In this document: in pieces, positions 1-7,903 of the stretch
Numbering within the stretch: the stretch's first letter is position 1
Layout of the letters: the number at the start of each line of letters is the position of its first letter
Assembly (NCBI GenBank): GCA_900538765.1
Contig: UQAB01000016.1
Coordinates: 1 to 39,625 of the forward strand
Origin: an uncultured Azospirillum sp.
GTDB taxonomy: Bacteria > Pseudomonadota > Alphaproteobacteria > RF32 > CAG-239
DNA length: 39,625 nucleotides
Direction: 5' to 3'
The notes under the pieces: model-generated
What the model saw: only the letters and a program-made list of their open reading frames with translations
Database searches by the model: none
Told to the model about the DNA's origin: nothing
Translations under genes and position numbers: made by a program

Positions 1-95
1 TACATCCTCCGCTCTTATCATCACGACTCTAATATAACACATTTAAACACAATGTTCAATCATTAATTTTCGCAAGAAGAGGAAAAATAAGACAT

Positions 96-134
96 AAAAA
101 ACCCTCAATCAGCATAAAGCTGAAAGAGGGTTTT
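96..134 (-). terminator. Rho-independent terminator of the 113-aa gene
   Basis: On the minus strand the arms AAAACCCTC and GAGGGTTTT pair, with an inner TCAGC/GCTGA stem, and a run of T follows. It lies a few bases past the stop codon of the gene at 142-483, so it most likely ends that transcript. Confidence 0.75.
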
Positions 135-141
135 CACAAAA

Positions 142-483
142 CTAGTCTTCGAGAATGTCTGCTAAAAGCACCTTAGCTTCCCGGTAGCGTTTTAGGAAAT
201 TTCCGTTAACGATATCGCCTTTGGCAAGTTCCGTGGCTTCCTGGAATTCTTTAGTCAGTTCCATTTGATTAGTTTCTTCTTGAAGAAGAATTAAAGCGGT
301 TTTATCTCTAAAAGACTTTGTACCGGAAGCGGCCTGACAAGAAGCCAGTAAAACAGCCAGCATTTTGTAGAGTTCAAAAGTGACTACTTGAACGGGAGGA
401 ACATTATCGTTACAAAGTTCGTCAGCAGTTACATCTCTTGCAATGCGAAGTTTGGCAATTGCATCATTAAAATTTGTTTTCAT
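142..483 (-). CDS. Hypothetical 113-aa cytoplasmic protein
   Basis: I do not recognise this protein. It has no signal peptide or membrane segment. It is charged and looks mostly helical, with an acidic C-terminus (ADILED) and two cysteines (about 24 and 49). No clear Shine-Dalgarno precedes the ATG. The gene is followed at once by a strong terminator, and about 90 bases separate it from the upstream metallophosphoesterase gene on the same strand. It could be monocistronic or the last gene of a short unit. The open frame and the matched terminator support a real gene; no function can be assigned. Confidence 0.6.
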   Translation of the reverse strand: MKTNFNDAIAKLRIARDVTADELCNDNVPPVQVVTFELYKMLAVLLASCQAASGTKSFRDKTALILLQEETNQMELTKEFQEATELAKGDIVNGNFLKRYREAKVLLADILED

Positions 484-571
484 AATTGTAAATATTAAGT
501 GAATAATTATAAAATATCATAACCTTTATATCTGACTTTTTAGAAAAAATCAATAGACAAAATTACATTTT

Positions 572-1366
572 TTATTCAAATTCAATAACGACAATTTCAG
601 GAATGGTATTAAAACGCAAGGGCAGAAGGCTTGTCCCCAAACCGGAAGATACAATCATCTTTCGTCCTTTTTCTTCAAAATATCCTTGCGCATATTTAGG
701 CCCCATGGGAGAGGGGACGATTAAAGCGCCGATGAACGGCAGGCGAACCTGTCCGCCATGCATATGTCCGGCCAGAGTCAGGCAAACATCTTCCGGTACA
801 TCAGGGTATATATCCGGCTCGTGGGACAGTAAAATAACCGAATCTTTACAAGAAGAAAGAGCTTTTTTCAAATCGGGCTGCCGTGTATACATATCTTCAA
901 TTCCGGCAATACAAAGCTCTTTGCCATCAATTTTTACTGAAGTATTTTCATTTTGCAGAATTTTAATATTATTGTCTTTCAGAGCAGCAATAATTTCCGC
1001 GCCGTTGACATACCAGTCATGATTACCCATAACGCCAAAAATGCCGTGCTTAGATGTGATTTTCTTTAATTCTGCAGCAATATCTCTGATAGGCATGGAA
1101 GACTTGGCCTTGTGGCCTTTGACATAATCCCCGCCAAGCAAGACTAAGTCTGGGTTTTGGTTGTTTATTTCCTTGATGATTTTCTGCAAACGCTTTTTGT
1201 GCTCAGGAGCAATGTGAAAATCGCTGGCATAAACGATTTTTATTCCCTGTAATTCAGAACAGGAAATTTTATAATTTTTGATTTTCAACAAATTGGGTTC
1301 AATAAAAAAAGCCCAAATTGCAGAGAGTACGGCGCAAAAAACAGCAATATATATCAAAATCTTCAT
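572..1366 (-). CDS. Membrane-anchored metallophosphoesterase (YkuE/YaeI-like)
   Basis: This is a calcineurin-like phosphoesterase with the metal-ligand motifs in order: SDFH (about 48-51), GGDY (78-81), GNHDW (114-118), SHEPD (181-185) and GHMHGGQ (200-206). Residues 1-23 form one hydrophobic helix, so the catalytic domain is probably tethered to the inner membrane facing the periplasm. The length of 264 aa fits the YkuE/YaeI subgroup, some members of which act on lipid-linked pyrophosphates such as UDP-diacylglucosamine; the substrate here cannot be told from sequence. The ATG has a close AGGA upstream. All metal ligands appear present, so it should be active. The gene lies between a small hypothetical gene and a microprotein gene, neither of which indicates a pathway. 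Confidence 0.88.
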   Translation of the reverse strand: MKILIYIAVFCAVLSAIWAFFIEPNLLKIKNYKISCSELQGIKIVYASDFHIAPEHKKRLQKIIKEINNQNPDLVLLGGDYVKGHKAKSSMPIRDIAAELKKITSKHGIFGVMGNHDWYVNGAEIIAALKDNNIKILQNENTSVKIDGKELCIAGIEDMYTRQPDLKKALSSCKDSVILLSHEPDIYPDVPEDVCLTLAGHMHGGQVRLPFIGALIVPSPMGPKYAQGYFEEKGRKMIVSSGLGTSLLPLRFNTIPEIVVIEFE

Positions 1367-1407
1367 ATTCCTATTCTAGAATGCCAGCTTCTAAAATTTG
1401 GTTAAAG

Positions 1408-1444
1408 AAAAACCCCGAAGGAATTAAAAATTCCCAAGGGGTTT
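1408..1444 (-). terminator. Rho-independent terminator after the 54-aa gene
   Basis: On the minus strand an AAACCCC arm pairs with GGGGTTT, with AT-rich pairing inside (GGAATT/AATTCC) and a T run after it. It lies about 20 bases past the stop codon of the microprotein gene at 1465-1629. Confidence 0.7.
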
Positions 1445-1464
1445 GAAACTCATGTACAGAAAGC

Positions 1465-1629
1465 TTACTCGGCAACTTCTTCTTTCTTATTCAAAGGAAG
1501 TTTTTCTTTCAGCTTCTCAATGGCCTCGTTAACTTCTTTCTTTACATACTCTCTTTTGACATAAGCCAAAGCAGATCCGACACCGGCAACAAAACCACCA
1601 ATTACGAAAAGTACATTTTTTCCGTTCAT
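1465..1629 (-). CDS. 54-aa single-pass membrane microprotein
   Basis: A short open frame begins with ATG after AGGA and ends just before a strong terminator. The protein starts MNGKNVLFVIGGFVAG; residues 6-23 form one hydrophobic helix with a glycine-zipper-like pattern (GGxxxGxGxA). A highly charged Lys/Glu amphipathic tail of about 30 residues follows. This layout resembles small YtxH-like proteins, but family membership is only a guess. It lies downstream of the efflux operon on the same strand, about 90 bases after the TolC-like stop, and could be read from that transcript or its own promoter. Own ribosome site, plausible protein and own terminator make a real gene likely. Confidence 0.6.
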   Translation of the reverse strand: MNGKNVLFVIGGFVAGVGSALAYVKREYVKKEVNEAIEKLKEKLPLNKKEEVAE

Positions 1630-1721
1630 AATTCCTAAAAATTTAAATGTTAAAAAAATAAGTTAATAATATCAAAACAAATCAACCATAATCTTTCTTA
1701 ACCAAAAGTCAACTAATTTTT

Positions 1722-3083
1722 TTAATATTTTCCGGCCATGGCTTTGTAAATATAGTTTTCGTATTTGATAGTTTGATATTTTTGCTGAATCAAATTTTTT
1801 CTCAGGGAATTTTCATTGTATACAGCCTCAAGATAGTCCTTAAACTCGCTTTTGCCGTTGTCATAGCGCTCTTTGTAATATTGCGTTATGGCTGCCGAGT
1901 TTTGATAGTTTTTTTGTGTGTTTTCTAAAATGTCGGCTGATTTTTGATAGGCAAAATTGTAATAGGCCACTTCATTCAATGCCTGATTCAAATTATCCCG
2001 GAAATCAATCAGGGCAATTTGATAGTCAGTTTTTGAAATCAGAACATTGTTTTTAACCCTGTTCCAGTCCAAAAACGGCAAATCAACCGATATGCTTCCC
2101 AAAACATATGAAAAATCAAAAGTTGTTCGCGCTTTGTTTGAGGACGAGTTTAACGCACCTTTTAAGGTAATGTCCGGATACCAGTTTTTTGTTTCTGCCT
2201 CAAGGGTTTTGAAAGATTTTTCCAGCCGGTACTGATTTGCCAGAAGATCAGGACGATTTGCCAAAACAGACAAGGGGACATCCAGATTTACCGGGAGGTT
2301 TTTCTGCTGCATTATATCGGCATATTGTATCTTTAAATCTTCGCCGGGCGTTATATTTAAAATACTTCTCAGGCTTTTTTCCATTTCCCGGAATTGTGTC
2401 TGCAAATCAAGCAGGCGGTTTTGTTCAGAACGCAGGCTCTGCTCGGATTGCAGATATTCGACATTGTCCGTCTTGCCGCTTTTATATTTTGCCTCGGCTA
2501 TTTTTTTTAGATTGCGATACGTTCCGATGTTTTCTTCTGTGATGTCTATGGAGTTTTGCAGATATTCCAGATTAAAATACAGATCGACAACGCTGTTGAC
2601 CAGACTGAGTTTTGCTGCGTCTTTATCCATGATTGTCGCTTTGTATTCAAATTCCTGGGCTGTTTGCAAATCCCTGATTTTGCCGTACAGGTCAATTTCA
2701 TAACTTACCCCCAGCTCGCCGGAGAAATTATTGGAATAATTGTCATGTGTATCAATTTGCCTCTGAGAAGAAGCGCCCAGTCCGGCGGATAATGTCGGAA
2801 ATAAATCGCTGGAAGCCAGATTCAGGTTGTACAGTTCCTTATTGATATTCAGGGCAGCCTTGAGATAATCGGGATTATTCACCAAAGCCGTTTTGACCAG
2901 CCTGTTCAGTTCGGTATTTTTATATTGTTTCCACCATTCTTCGTCTGCCGTATATTTTTGTTGCAGAGAGGCTGAATATTTTAATTCTTCCGACAGACTC
3001 ATCGGTGGCGTCGGCGTGGACACACAGCCTGCCGTAAACAGATTTGCCGCCAAAAGTGATGTGATGAGAATATGTCTTTTCAT
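1722..3083 (-). CDS. TolC-like outer-membrane efflux lipoprotein (NodT/OprM type)
   Basis: This is the outer-membrane channel of a tripartite efflux pump. The N-terminus is a lipoprotein signal (MKRHILITSLLAANLFTAGC) with cysteine at the lipobox. Long helical repeats follow, with the family's duplicated OEP layout: conserved stretches near 'VSYEIDLYGKIRD' and 'ISVDLPFLDWNRVKN' each precede a long coiled-coil hairpin. About 453 aa is normal for the NodT/OprM group. The ATG at 3083 lies one base after the macB stop; a GTG nine bases upstream would overlap macB but would add residues before the signal peptide, so I prefer the ATG. It is the third gene of the macA–macB–outer-membrane unit and is presumably translated with it. 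Confidence 0.9.
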   Translation of the reverse strand: MKRHILITSLLAANLFTAGCVSTPTPPMSLSEELKYSASLQQKYTADEEWWKQYKNTELNRLVKTALVNNPDYLKAALNINKELYNLNLASSDLFPTLSAGLGASSQRQIDTHDNYSNNFSGELGVSYEIDLYGKIRDLQTAQEFEYKATIMDKDAAKLSLVNSVVDLYFNLEYLQNSIDITEENIGTYRNLKKIAEAKYKSGKTDNVEYLQSEQSLRSEQNRLLDLQTQFREMEKSLRSILNITPGEDLKIQYADIMQQKNLPVNLDVPLSVLANRPDLLANQYRLEKSFKTLEAETKNWYPDITLKGALNSSSNKARTTFDFSYVLGSISVDLPFLDWNRVKNNVLISKTDYQIALIDFRDNLNQALNEVAYYNFAYQKSADILENTQKNYQNSAAITQYYKERYDNGKSEFKDYLEAVYNENSLRKNLIQQKYQTIKYENYIYKAMAGKY

Positions 3084-3084
3084 G

Positions 3085-5025
3085 TTATTCACTCGCTAAA
3101 GCATCAATAGGGTTAAGGTTGGAAGCATTTTTTGCCGGCATATATCCGAAAATAATGCCGATAGCCGAAGAGCAGACAAGCGCCAGAATAATTGATGCCG
3201 TTGAAAAAATCATGCCGAAGTCTTCCGACAGGGTATTGAATCCGACGCCGATAAGCATTGACAGGGCAACGCCCATAAATCCGCCGACCAGACAGATTAA
3301 AATTGCTTCAATAAGAAACTGCTGCAGAATATCTGCCTGCTTAGCGCCGATGGCCATGCGAATGCCGATTTCCTTGGTCCGCTCGGTGACGGAAACCAGC
3401 ATGATGTTCATAACACCGATACCGCCGACAATCAGGGAAATAACCGCAATGCTGGCAATCAGCAGCTTCATGGTGTTAGTTGCGCTTTCAACAGTCTGCT
3501 TGATACTGTCACTGTTAATCATGAAAAAGTCTTTTTTGCCGTGCAGGGTCGTCAGAATATTTTCAATGCTTTCTTCTGCAACCTGGGAATTGACTTTGTC
3601 TGAAATCTTCACCGTAATGGAGTTGATATCGCTGCTGCCGTTTATTTTATACATAGCCGTCGTATAGGGTGTCCATATATTCATAGAATCCGATGACGGA
3701 CCGGGCGTGTTGTCTTTTTTCGTAACACCGATAATCTGCAGCGGTTTTTTGTTGAAAATAAGAATTTTCCCGACGGGGTTGGCATCTTCGGAAAAAACTT
3801 CTTTTAGCGTGTTATCGTCAATAACGACAACCGACGCCATGGTGTTAACTTCTTCCTGATTAAAAACCCGCCCTTGGGCAATTTTTTTGCCTTTGACGTC
3901 AAAAAAAGCCGCGCCGACCCCTTTGAGCTGGGCGGTAACGGAATGGTTTTCGTAAACCAGTGTGCCACTGGCCGAAACATTGGGCGTGGAATTGTCAATA
4001 AATCCCTGTTTGCCGAGATAATCTGAATCGCCGACTTTAAGAGTCTTGACCCGCCCGGAGCGCATATCGCCGAACCCTGTTCCCGGCATAATGTCTATGG
4101 TATTTGTTCCCATGGAGTTAATTTGTTCCAGAATTTTGGCCTGGGACGCATTTCCCAACGCAACCACCGAAACAACGGAAGCAATACCGATAATAATGCC
4201 GAGCATTGTCAGGAGTGAGCGCATTTTATTGGAAATAATGGCGTGAACCGACATATTCAGAGATTCCAAAAAACTGTATTTTATCGCGTCAAGCCTGCTC
4301 CTTTTAATGTTTTTGACACTGTCTGTCATATCGTAAAATTCTGAGGCTTTCCTGACGTCGGAAATAATCTCGCCGTCTTTGATTTCAATAATGCGGTTTG
4401 CTTGGCTGGCAATATGGCTGTCATGCGTTACCAGAATAATCGTATGGCCCTGTTTGTGCAGGCTTTTGATTGTTTCCATAACCATTTCGCCGCTTTTGGA
4501 ATCCAAGGCGCCGGTCGGTTCGTCTGCCAGAATAATTTCCCCGCCGTTCATCAGAGCGCGGGCAATACTGACGCGTTGCTGCTGTCCGCCGGAAAGTTCG
4601 TTCGGCTTGTTGTTGAGTTTATTGTTGAGATCAAGCTTTTTCAAGAGCTCAATCGCTCTTTTGTTACGGTCTTCTTCATTCAGCCCGAGATAAATGGCGG
4701 GAAGTGCTGCATTCTCGCTGGCTTTGAGGCTGTTGAGCAGATTATAGCGCTGAAAAATAAAGCCGAAAGTTTTGCACCGCAATTCAGCCAGCTGATCTTT
4801 TCCCATTTTGCCGACTTCTACGCCGTTGATTTTGTATGACCCGGAAGTCGGCGTATCCAGACAGCCGATAATATTCATCATTGTCGATTTTCCCGAACCG
4901 GACTGTCCGATAATTGCCACAAAATCGCCTTTCTGAATTGATAAATTAATGCCTTTCAGAACATGGACCTTGTTCTTTTCCTGCCCAAAAAACTTATGTA
5001 TGTTTTTTAACTCAATAATATTCAT
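3085..5025 (-). CDS. macB: MacB-like ABC transporter (fused ATPase and permease)
   Basis: This half-transporter couples ATP hydrolysis to a periplasmic mechanotransmission domain that drives substrate export through a TolC-type channel. The N-terminal ATPase shows Walker A GQSGSGKS (about 40-47), signature LSGGQQQR (145-152) and Walker B ending ADEPT (168-172). A membrane segment near 280-305 leads into a large periplasmic MacB_PCD domain. Three C-terminal helices of the FtsX type follow, including the 'ERTKEIGIRMAIGAK' loop. At 646 aa it matches full-length MacB. The start is the ATG one base after the macA stop, with AGAAGG upstream; the frame runs further 5' only through macA. In MacB families the substrates are macrolides, peptides or siderophores; the substrate here is unknown. 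Confidence 0.93.
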   Translation of the reverse strand: MNIIELKNIHKFFGQEKNKVHVLKGINLSIQKGDFVAIIGQSGSGKSTMMNIIGCLDTPTSGSYKINGVEVGKMGKDQLAELRCKTFGFIFQRYNLLNSLKASENAALPAIYLGLNEEDRNKRAIELLKKLDLNNKLNNKPNELSGGQQQRVSIARALMNGGEIILADEPTGALDSKSGEMVMETIKSLHKQGHTIILVTHDSHIASQANRIIEIKDGEIISDVRKASEFYDMTDSVKNIKRSRLDAIKYSFLESLNMSVHAIISNKMRSLLTMLGIIIGIASVVSVVALGNASQAKILEQINSMGTNTIDIMPGTGFGDMRSGRVKTLKVGDSDYLGKQGFIDNSTPNVSASGTLVYENHSVTAQLKGVGAAFFDVKGKKIAQGRVFNQEEVNTMASVVVIDDNTLKEVFSEDANPVGKILIFNKKPLQIIGVTKKDNTPGPSSDSMNIWTPYTTAMYKINGSSDINSITVKISDKVNSQVAEESIENILTTLHGKKDFFMINSDSIKQTVESATNTMKLLIASIAVISLIVGGIGVMNIMLVSVTERTKEIGIRMAIGAKQADILQQFLIEAILICLVGGFMGVALSMLIGVGFNTLSEDFGMIFSTASIILALVCSSAIGIIFGYMPAKNASNLNPIDALASE

Positions 5026-5026
5026 C

Positions 5027-6208
5027 TTAGAACCTTCTCGGACCGCGCATGCCGGTTGCTTTGTCGGAAATCTCGGCGGAAGACATTTTGGCGATAACCA
5101 CCTTTTCACCGCTGTTTACCCCGTTTTTTACCTCAATGTTCAAACCGTCTGAAACCCCGGTGGTAATTTGCCGGCGCTGGACGCCGTCCGCCGTCAGGAT
5201 TTCCACATAATTGTGCCCGTCGTTTTCCTTAACGGCTGTAACCGGCACCGTCAGAACGTTTTCCGCGCTTTCTTCATAAATAACATTTTGTGTTGTCATG
5301 CCGATTCTAAGCTTTCCGTCATCATTGGGAACAACCAACCTGCCGTAATAATAAATAGCCTCATCAGCGCCGACCACTTCGGTATATTCATTGTTTGTAA
5401 GCAATGTCAGTCCGGGGTCAATAGATTTCAAAACCGTTTCTTTAACGTCATGCGGACGGGAAAGGATGGAATAAGACACTTTTACACCGGGTTTAATATT
5501 GTCGATATCGCCCTCGGAAATTTCAATAAGAATTTCCATGCGCCTCAAGTCGGCAATCTGGACGATGGTCGGCGTATCCATGGCGGCATTGATTGTTTGT
5601 CCCTGCTTAACGGGAATAGAAACGATTGTCCCGTCAAGCGGCGCCGTAATTTTGGTATAACCAAGATTTGTTTCGGCCGTGCTCAAAGAGATTTGCGTTT
5701 CTTTTAAGGAGGATTCCAGTTCGGTGACTTTAGACTTGGCCGTTTCGTAAGTATCCTGAGCGTTTTCCAAATCTTCTGCCGAAGCGGCATTACGTTTTTG
5801 CAGGGTTTGCATTCTCTTGTATTGCTTGTCAGCAACTTTCATTGAAATTTTTGCAGCCGTAAGCTGCGCTTCATAGCTTTTAAGCTTGGCTTTGTTGATG
5901 TCAACGTCGTTCTGCTGAGTTGTTGAATCAATTTCGGCAATCAAGTCGCCTTCTTTAACCTGCTGTCCCATGGTAACATAGAGCTTTTCTATTTTTCCTG
6001 AAACCTGGGCGCCGACGGTAACCAGTTCAATAGCTTTAACTTCTCCGGTAGCATTAACAACTTTCTGAATGTTCTGGCGTATGACTTTTTCCGTAATATA
6101 AGTAATATCGTCGCCGTTCCGGTAAAATTTAAAAAACAAACCGGCGCCGATAACGGCAATAACAAAATACATCAATAACTTTTTATTAAAAAAAGAAGCT
6201 TTTTTCAT
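5027..6208 (-). CDS. macA: MacA-like periplasmic adaptor (HlyD/RND family)
   Basis: This membrane-fusion protein bridges MacB and the outer-membrane channel. One membrane anchor lies at about residues 10-26. Next come a biotinyl-lipoyl half-motif ('VTVGAQVSGKIEKLYVTMGQQVKEGDLIAEID'), a coiled-coil hairpin (about 85-175) and the second lipoyl half ('LGYTKITAPLDGTIVSIPVKQGQTI'). A beta-barrel and a membrane-proximal domain follow. The length of 393 aa is typical. It is the first gene of the operon; one base separates its stop from the macB start. The short C-terminal tail is basic (RGPRRF). About 120 AT-rich bases upstream should hold the promoter, but no convincing -35/-10 pair stands out. Confidence 0.92.
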   Translation of the reverse strand: MKKASFFNKKLLMYFVIAVIGAGLFFKFYRNGDDITYITEKVIRQNIQKVVNATGEVKAIELVTVGAQVSGKIEKLYVTMGQQVKEGDLIAEIDSTTQQNDVDINKAKLKSYEAQLTAAKISMKVADKQYKRMQTLQKRNAASAEDLENAQDTYETAKSKVTELESSLKETQISLSTAETNLGYTKITAPLDGTIVSIPVKQGQTINAAMDTPTIVQIADLRRMEILIEISEGDIDNIKPGVKVSYSILSRPHDVKETVLKSIDPGLTLLTNNEYTEVVGADEAIYYYGRLVVPNDDGKLRIGMTTQNVIYEESAENVLTVPVTAVKENDGHNYVEILTADGVQRRQITTGVSDGLNIEVKNGVNSGEKVVIAKMSSAEISDKATGMRGPRRF

Positions 6209-6330
6209 TGTTTATCTCTTTGTTTGCGTAAATAATCGCTTAATTTACTTTATTACCTTAATTTTTTAATAATCAATTAATACCTGCATATTTTAAAACG
6301 ATGGTTTTCCGTCGGAAGTTCATATTTTTA

Positions 6331-6663
6331 TTAATCGACATAGAGAACTTGATTGCTGCCTCCCAGGCAATGCTGGGTAACTTTGCCGGTTGATTTTGAA
6401 ACGACGGCAAAACACTGTCCGTTGTTCTGAGTTACCGGAACGGAATAAACAGTCTGTGTTTTGACCGTGCTTCCGGCGCCAAGTGCAAAGCCGATAATGC
6501 CGGATGCCGCAGTCAAAACAGGAATTCCCGGATGAAAATGATGTTTTTTATGAATAATAACCGGAGCCGGCCGATGAAAATCATGATGAAAATGAAACGG
6601 CCGGGCTGTTGCCGACGAGCTGATTAGGGAAAAAACAGTTAAACAGGCTAAAAATTTTTTCAT
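6331..6663 (-). CDS. Small secreted histidine-rich protein
   Basis: This is a 110-aa protein starting MKKFLACLTVFSLISSSATA, a clear Sec signal with likely cleavage after ATA. The mature N-terminus is packed with histidine: roughly nine in 26 residues, in HxHH, KKHHFH and similar clusters. A short hydrophobic glycine-rich stretch follows (AASGIIGFALGAG). The C-terminal half has two cysteines (NNGQCFAV and TQHCLGG) that could form a disulfide. The ATG has AAGGA upstream and is preferred over an earlier in-frame ATG that precedes the signal peptide. The His cluster suggests periplasmic binding of Zn, Cu or Ni, which is inference. It lies upstream of the efflux operon on the same strand. Confidence 0.7.
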   Translation of the reverse strand: MKKFLACLTVFSLISSSATARPFHFHHDFHRPAPVIIHKKHHFHPGIPVLTAASGIIGFALGAGSTVKTQTVYSVPVTQNNGQCFAVVSKSTGKVTQHCLGGSNQVLYVD

Positions 6664-6767
6664 TATTTTGTTCCTTCTTTGAATATTGTTCATTCACCCG
6701 TTATAACGAACAGCATCCGAAAAAGGTTCATAAAAAATTGCTTCAAAGCCCCATATATGTATTTCCA

Positions 6768-6820
6768 CCGCATACGAAAAAAGACGCTGTTCCCAAGCGT
6801 CTTTTTAATCAAAATGGCGG
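6768..6820. repeat. tRNA-Ser 3'-end/terminator repeat, copy 1 (left boundary)
   Basis: This 53-bp sequence is identical to 8538-8590 and 10478-10530. Copy 3 is the 3' end of an intact tRNA-Ser gene (CCA, discriminator and two acceptor bases) plus its terminator hairpin. Copy 1 lacks the rest of the tRNA and marks the left boundary of the accessory region. I read it as a recombination (att-like) site. Confidence 0.85.
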
Positions 6821-6850
6821 TGTAGTAAATTCCAACGATATCAAGCATAC
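6821..6850. repeat. Element-end repeat next to copy 1
   Basis: These 30 bases follow copy 1 directly and match 8591-8620 at 24 of 30 positions. All six differences are transitions. Both stretches end in GCATAC. The sequence is absent beside copy 3, where the tRNA body stands, so it is probably the terminus of the inserted element. Confidence 0.6.
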
Positions 6851-6891
6851 TAGATTTTAGTTCCAATATCTCATATAACTGATAAGATATT

Positions 6892-7071
6892 TCATTCCAT
6901 CATTCGTAATTCAAAACATCCCTGTTCACACCAATCGTTTGTTCTTCCTGCCGATATACACTCAGTTATACACACATGATTCATATAACCTTCAAAAAGA
7001 AATAAAGATATTAAAAATATTACAATGATTACCAATATACCAATTGTGCTTTTCAAAACTATATTTCTCAT
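6892..7071 (-). CDS. 59-aa membrane protein with twin CX3C motif
   Basis: A short frame starts at ATG with a GGAAATTG-type ribosome site and follows the 243-aa gene by 34 bases on the same strand. Residues 7-27 are a strongly hydrophobic helix. The tail carries cysteines at 34, 38, 48 and 52, i.e. CX3C–x9–CX3C, which could pin a helical hairpin with two disulfides. The N-terminus (MRNIVLKS) is basic, which predicts the tail is outside the cytoplasm, where disulfides can form. I know no family for it. It could be an immunity, anchoring or signalling partner of the upstream protein. Coding status rests on ORF quality and operon position. Confidence 0.5.
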   Translation of the reverse strand: MRNIVLKSTIGILVIIVIFLISLFLFEGYMNHVCITECISAGRTNDWCEQGCFELRMME

Positions 7072-7105
7072 TTCAATTTCCGAATCATGATGTCTGTACA
7101 GAATT

Positions 7106-7837
7106 TTACCTGATTCCTAATTTTCGCATATTCGGCGTTCTTCGGTCATCAAGCATATCCCAACAGCTTTTATTTGGATTATTATAGCCTAAGTTACTAC
7201 CGTAAAGATTGTTTTGCAAGTCTTTCCTGCTATCCGCAGAAATTTCTGACATCGGCATAGTTCCTTTCTTTTTGTGATAATCCCATATTTCTTTAGCGTA
7301 ACCCAATCTTAAGCCCCAATCACGACTTGTCGGACTTATCTTTGCCAACTGACACTGCAATAGAGGGTGATAGTAATTATCGATATCCGCACCCTGATTA
7401 GGGCCATAAGTAGTTACAAGTTTACGTCCGGTTTGTTTCATTTTTTGCAAATAATCATAAGCTATCTTAGCATCAGCTGCCAATTCACCAATTTTATGTC
7501 CGGCGTTATATAAAGATGTAATTGGATTACGTATATTTAACGAAGATGACTTCATCTTCTCAACATTGCCTTCAATATCGGAATTGCCAAAACCATAATT
7601 ATTATCCGCTGAATTGCCCCAAAAATTAGTCGGATATTGTGTATAATTTGAAAGATTTCCTTGATTGTTATGATTTTGCTCTTTTTCCTTTTCTTGTAAA
7701 TATTTTTTATAAGTAGAATCATTTTTAACAAGGCCATAAGGTGTTTGAATATATTGAGGTTCACCACCATAAGCTTCACCTTCTGGAACCCCACCATAAG
7801 CCATATATGTTGGTACAGAGTGTAATTTATATGTCAT
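7106..7837 (-). CDS. Unknown 243-aa island protein (YYHxxxxC / KExxD motif)
   Basis: The start is the ATG with AGAAAGGA upstream; the frame extends 12 codons further 5' without a good ribosome site. Residues 10-35 are a Gly/Tyr-rich repeat-like stretch (AYGGVPEG, AYGGEPQY), and 40-90 are polar and Asn/Gln-rich. The C-terminal part (about 110-243) looks folded, with DNYYHPLLQC (153-162), AKEIWDYHKK (181-190), DSRKDLQNNLYGSNLG (202-217) and a conserved-looking end (DDRRTPNMRKLGIR). The Y-x-H…C / KE…D / D…N…G layout vaguely recalls phage- and toxin-associated domains, but I cannot name a family. There is no signal peptide. It lies between the frameshifted gene and the 59-aa gene in one unit. Confidence 0.7.
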   Translation of the reverse strand: MTYKLHSVPTYMAYGGVPEGEAYGGEPQYIQTPYGLVKNDSTYKKYLQEKEKEQNHNNQGNLSNYTQYPTNFWGNSADNNYGFGNSDIEGNVEKMKSSSLNIRNPITSLYNAGHKIGELAADAKIAYDYLQKMKQTGRKLVTTYGPNQGADIDNYYHPLLQCQLAKISPTSRDWGLRLGYAKEIWDYHKKKGTMPMSEISADSRKDLQNNLYGSNLGYNNPNKSCWDMLDDRRTPNMRKLGIR

Positions 7838-7903
7838 TTCTTTATCCTTTCTTGTATATTGAATTAAAAACATAAAAAGAATAACAAAAAAGGAAAAAAC
7901 TTT

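Noticed and set aside
603..1022. 139-aa plus-strand ORF
   Set aside because: Lies entirely antisense within the metallophosphoesterase gene; no ribosome site or family likeness.
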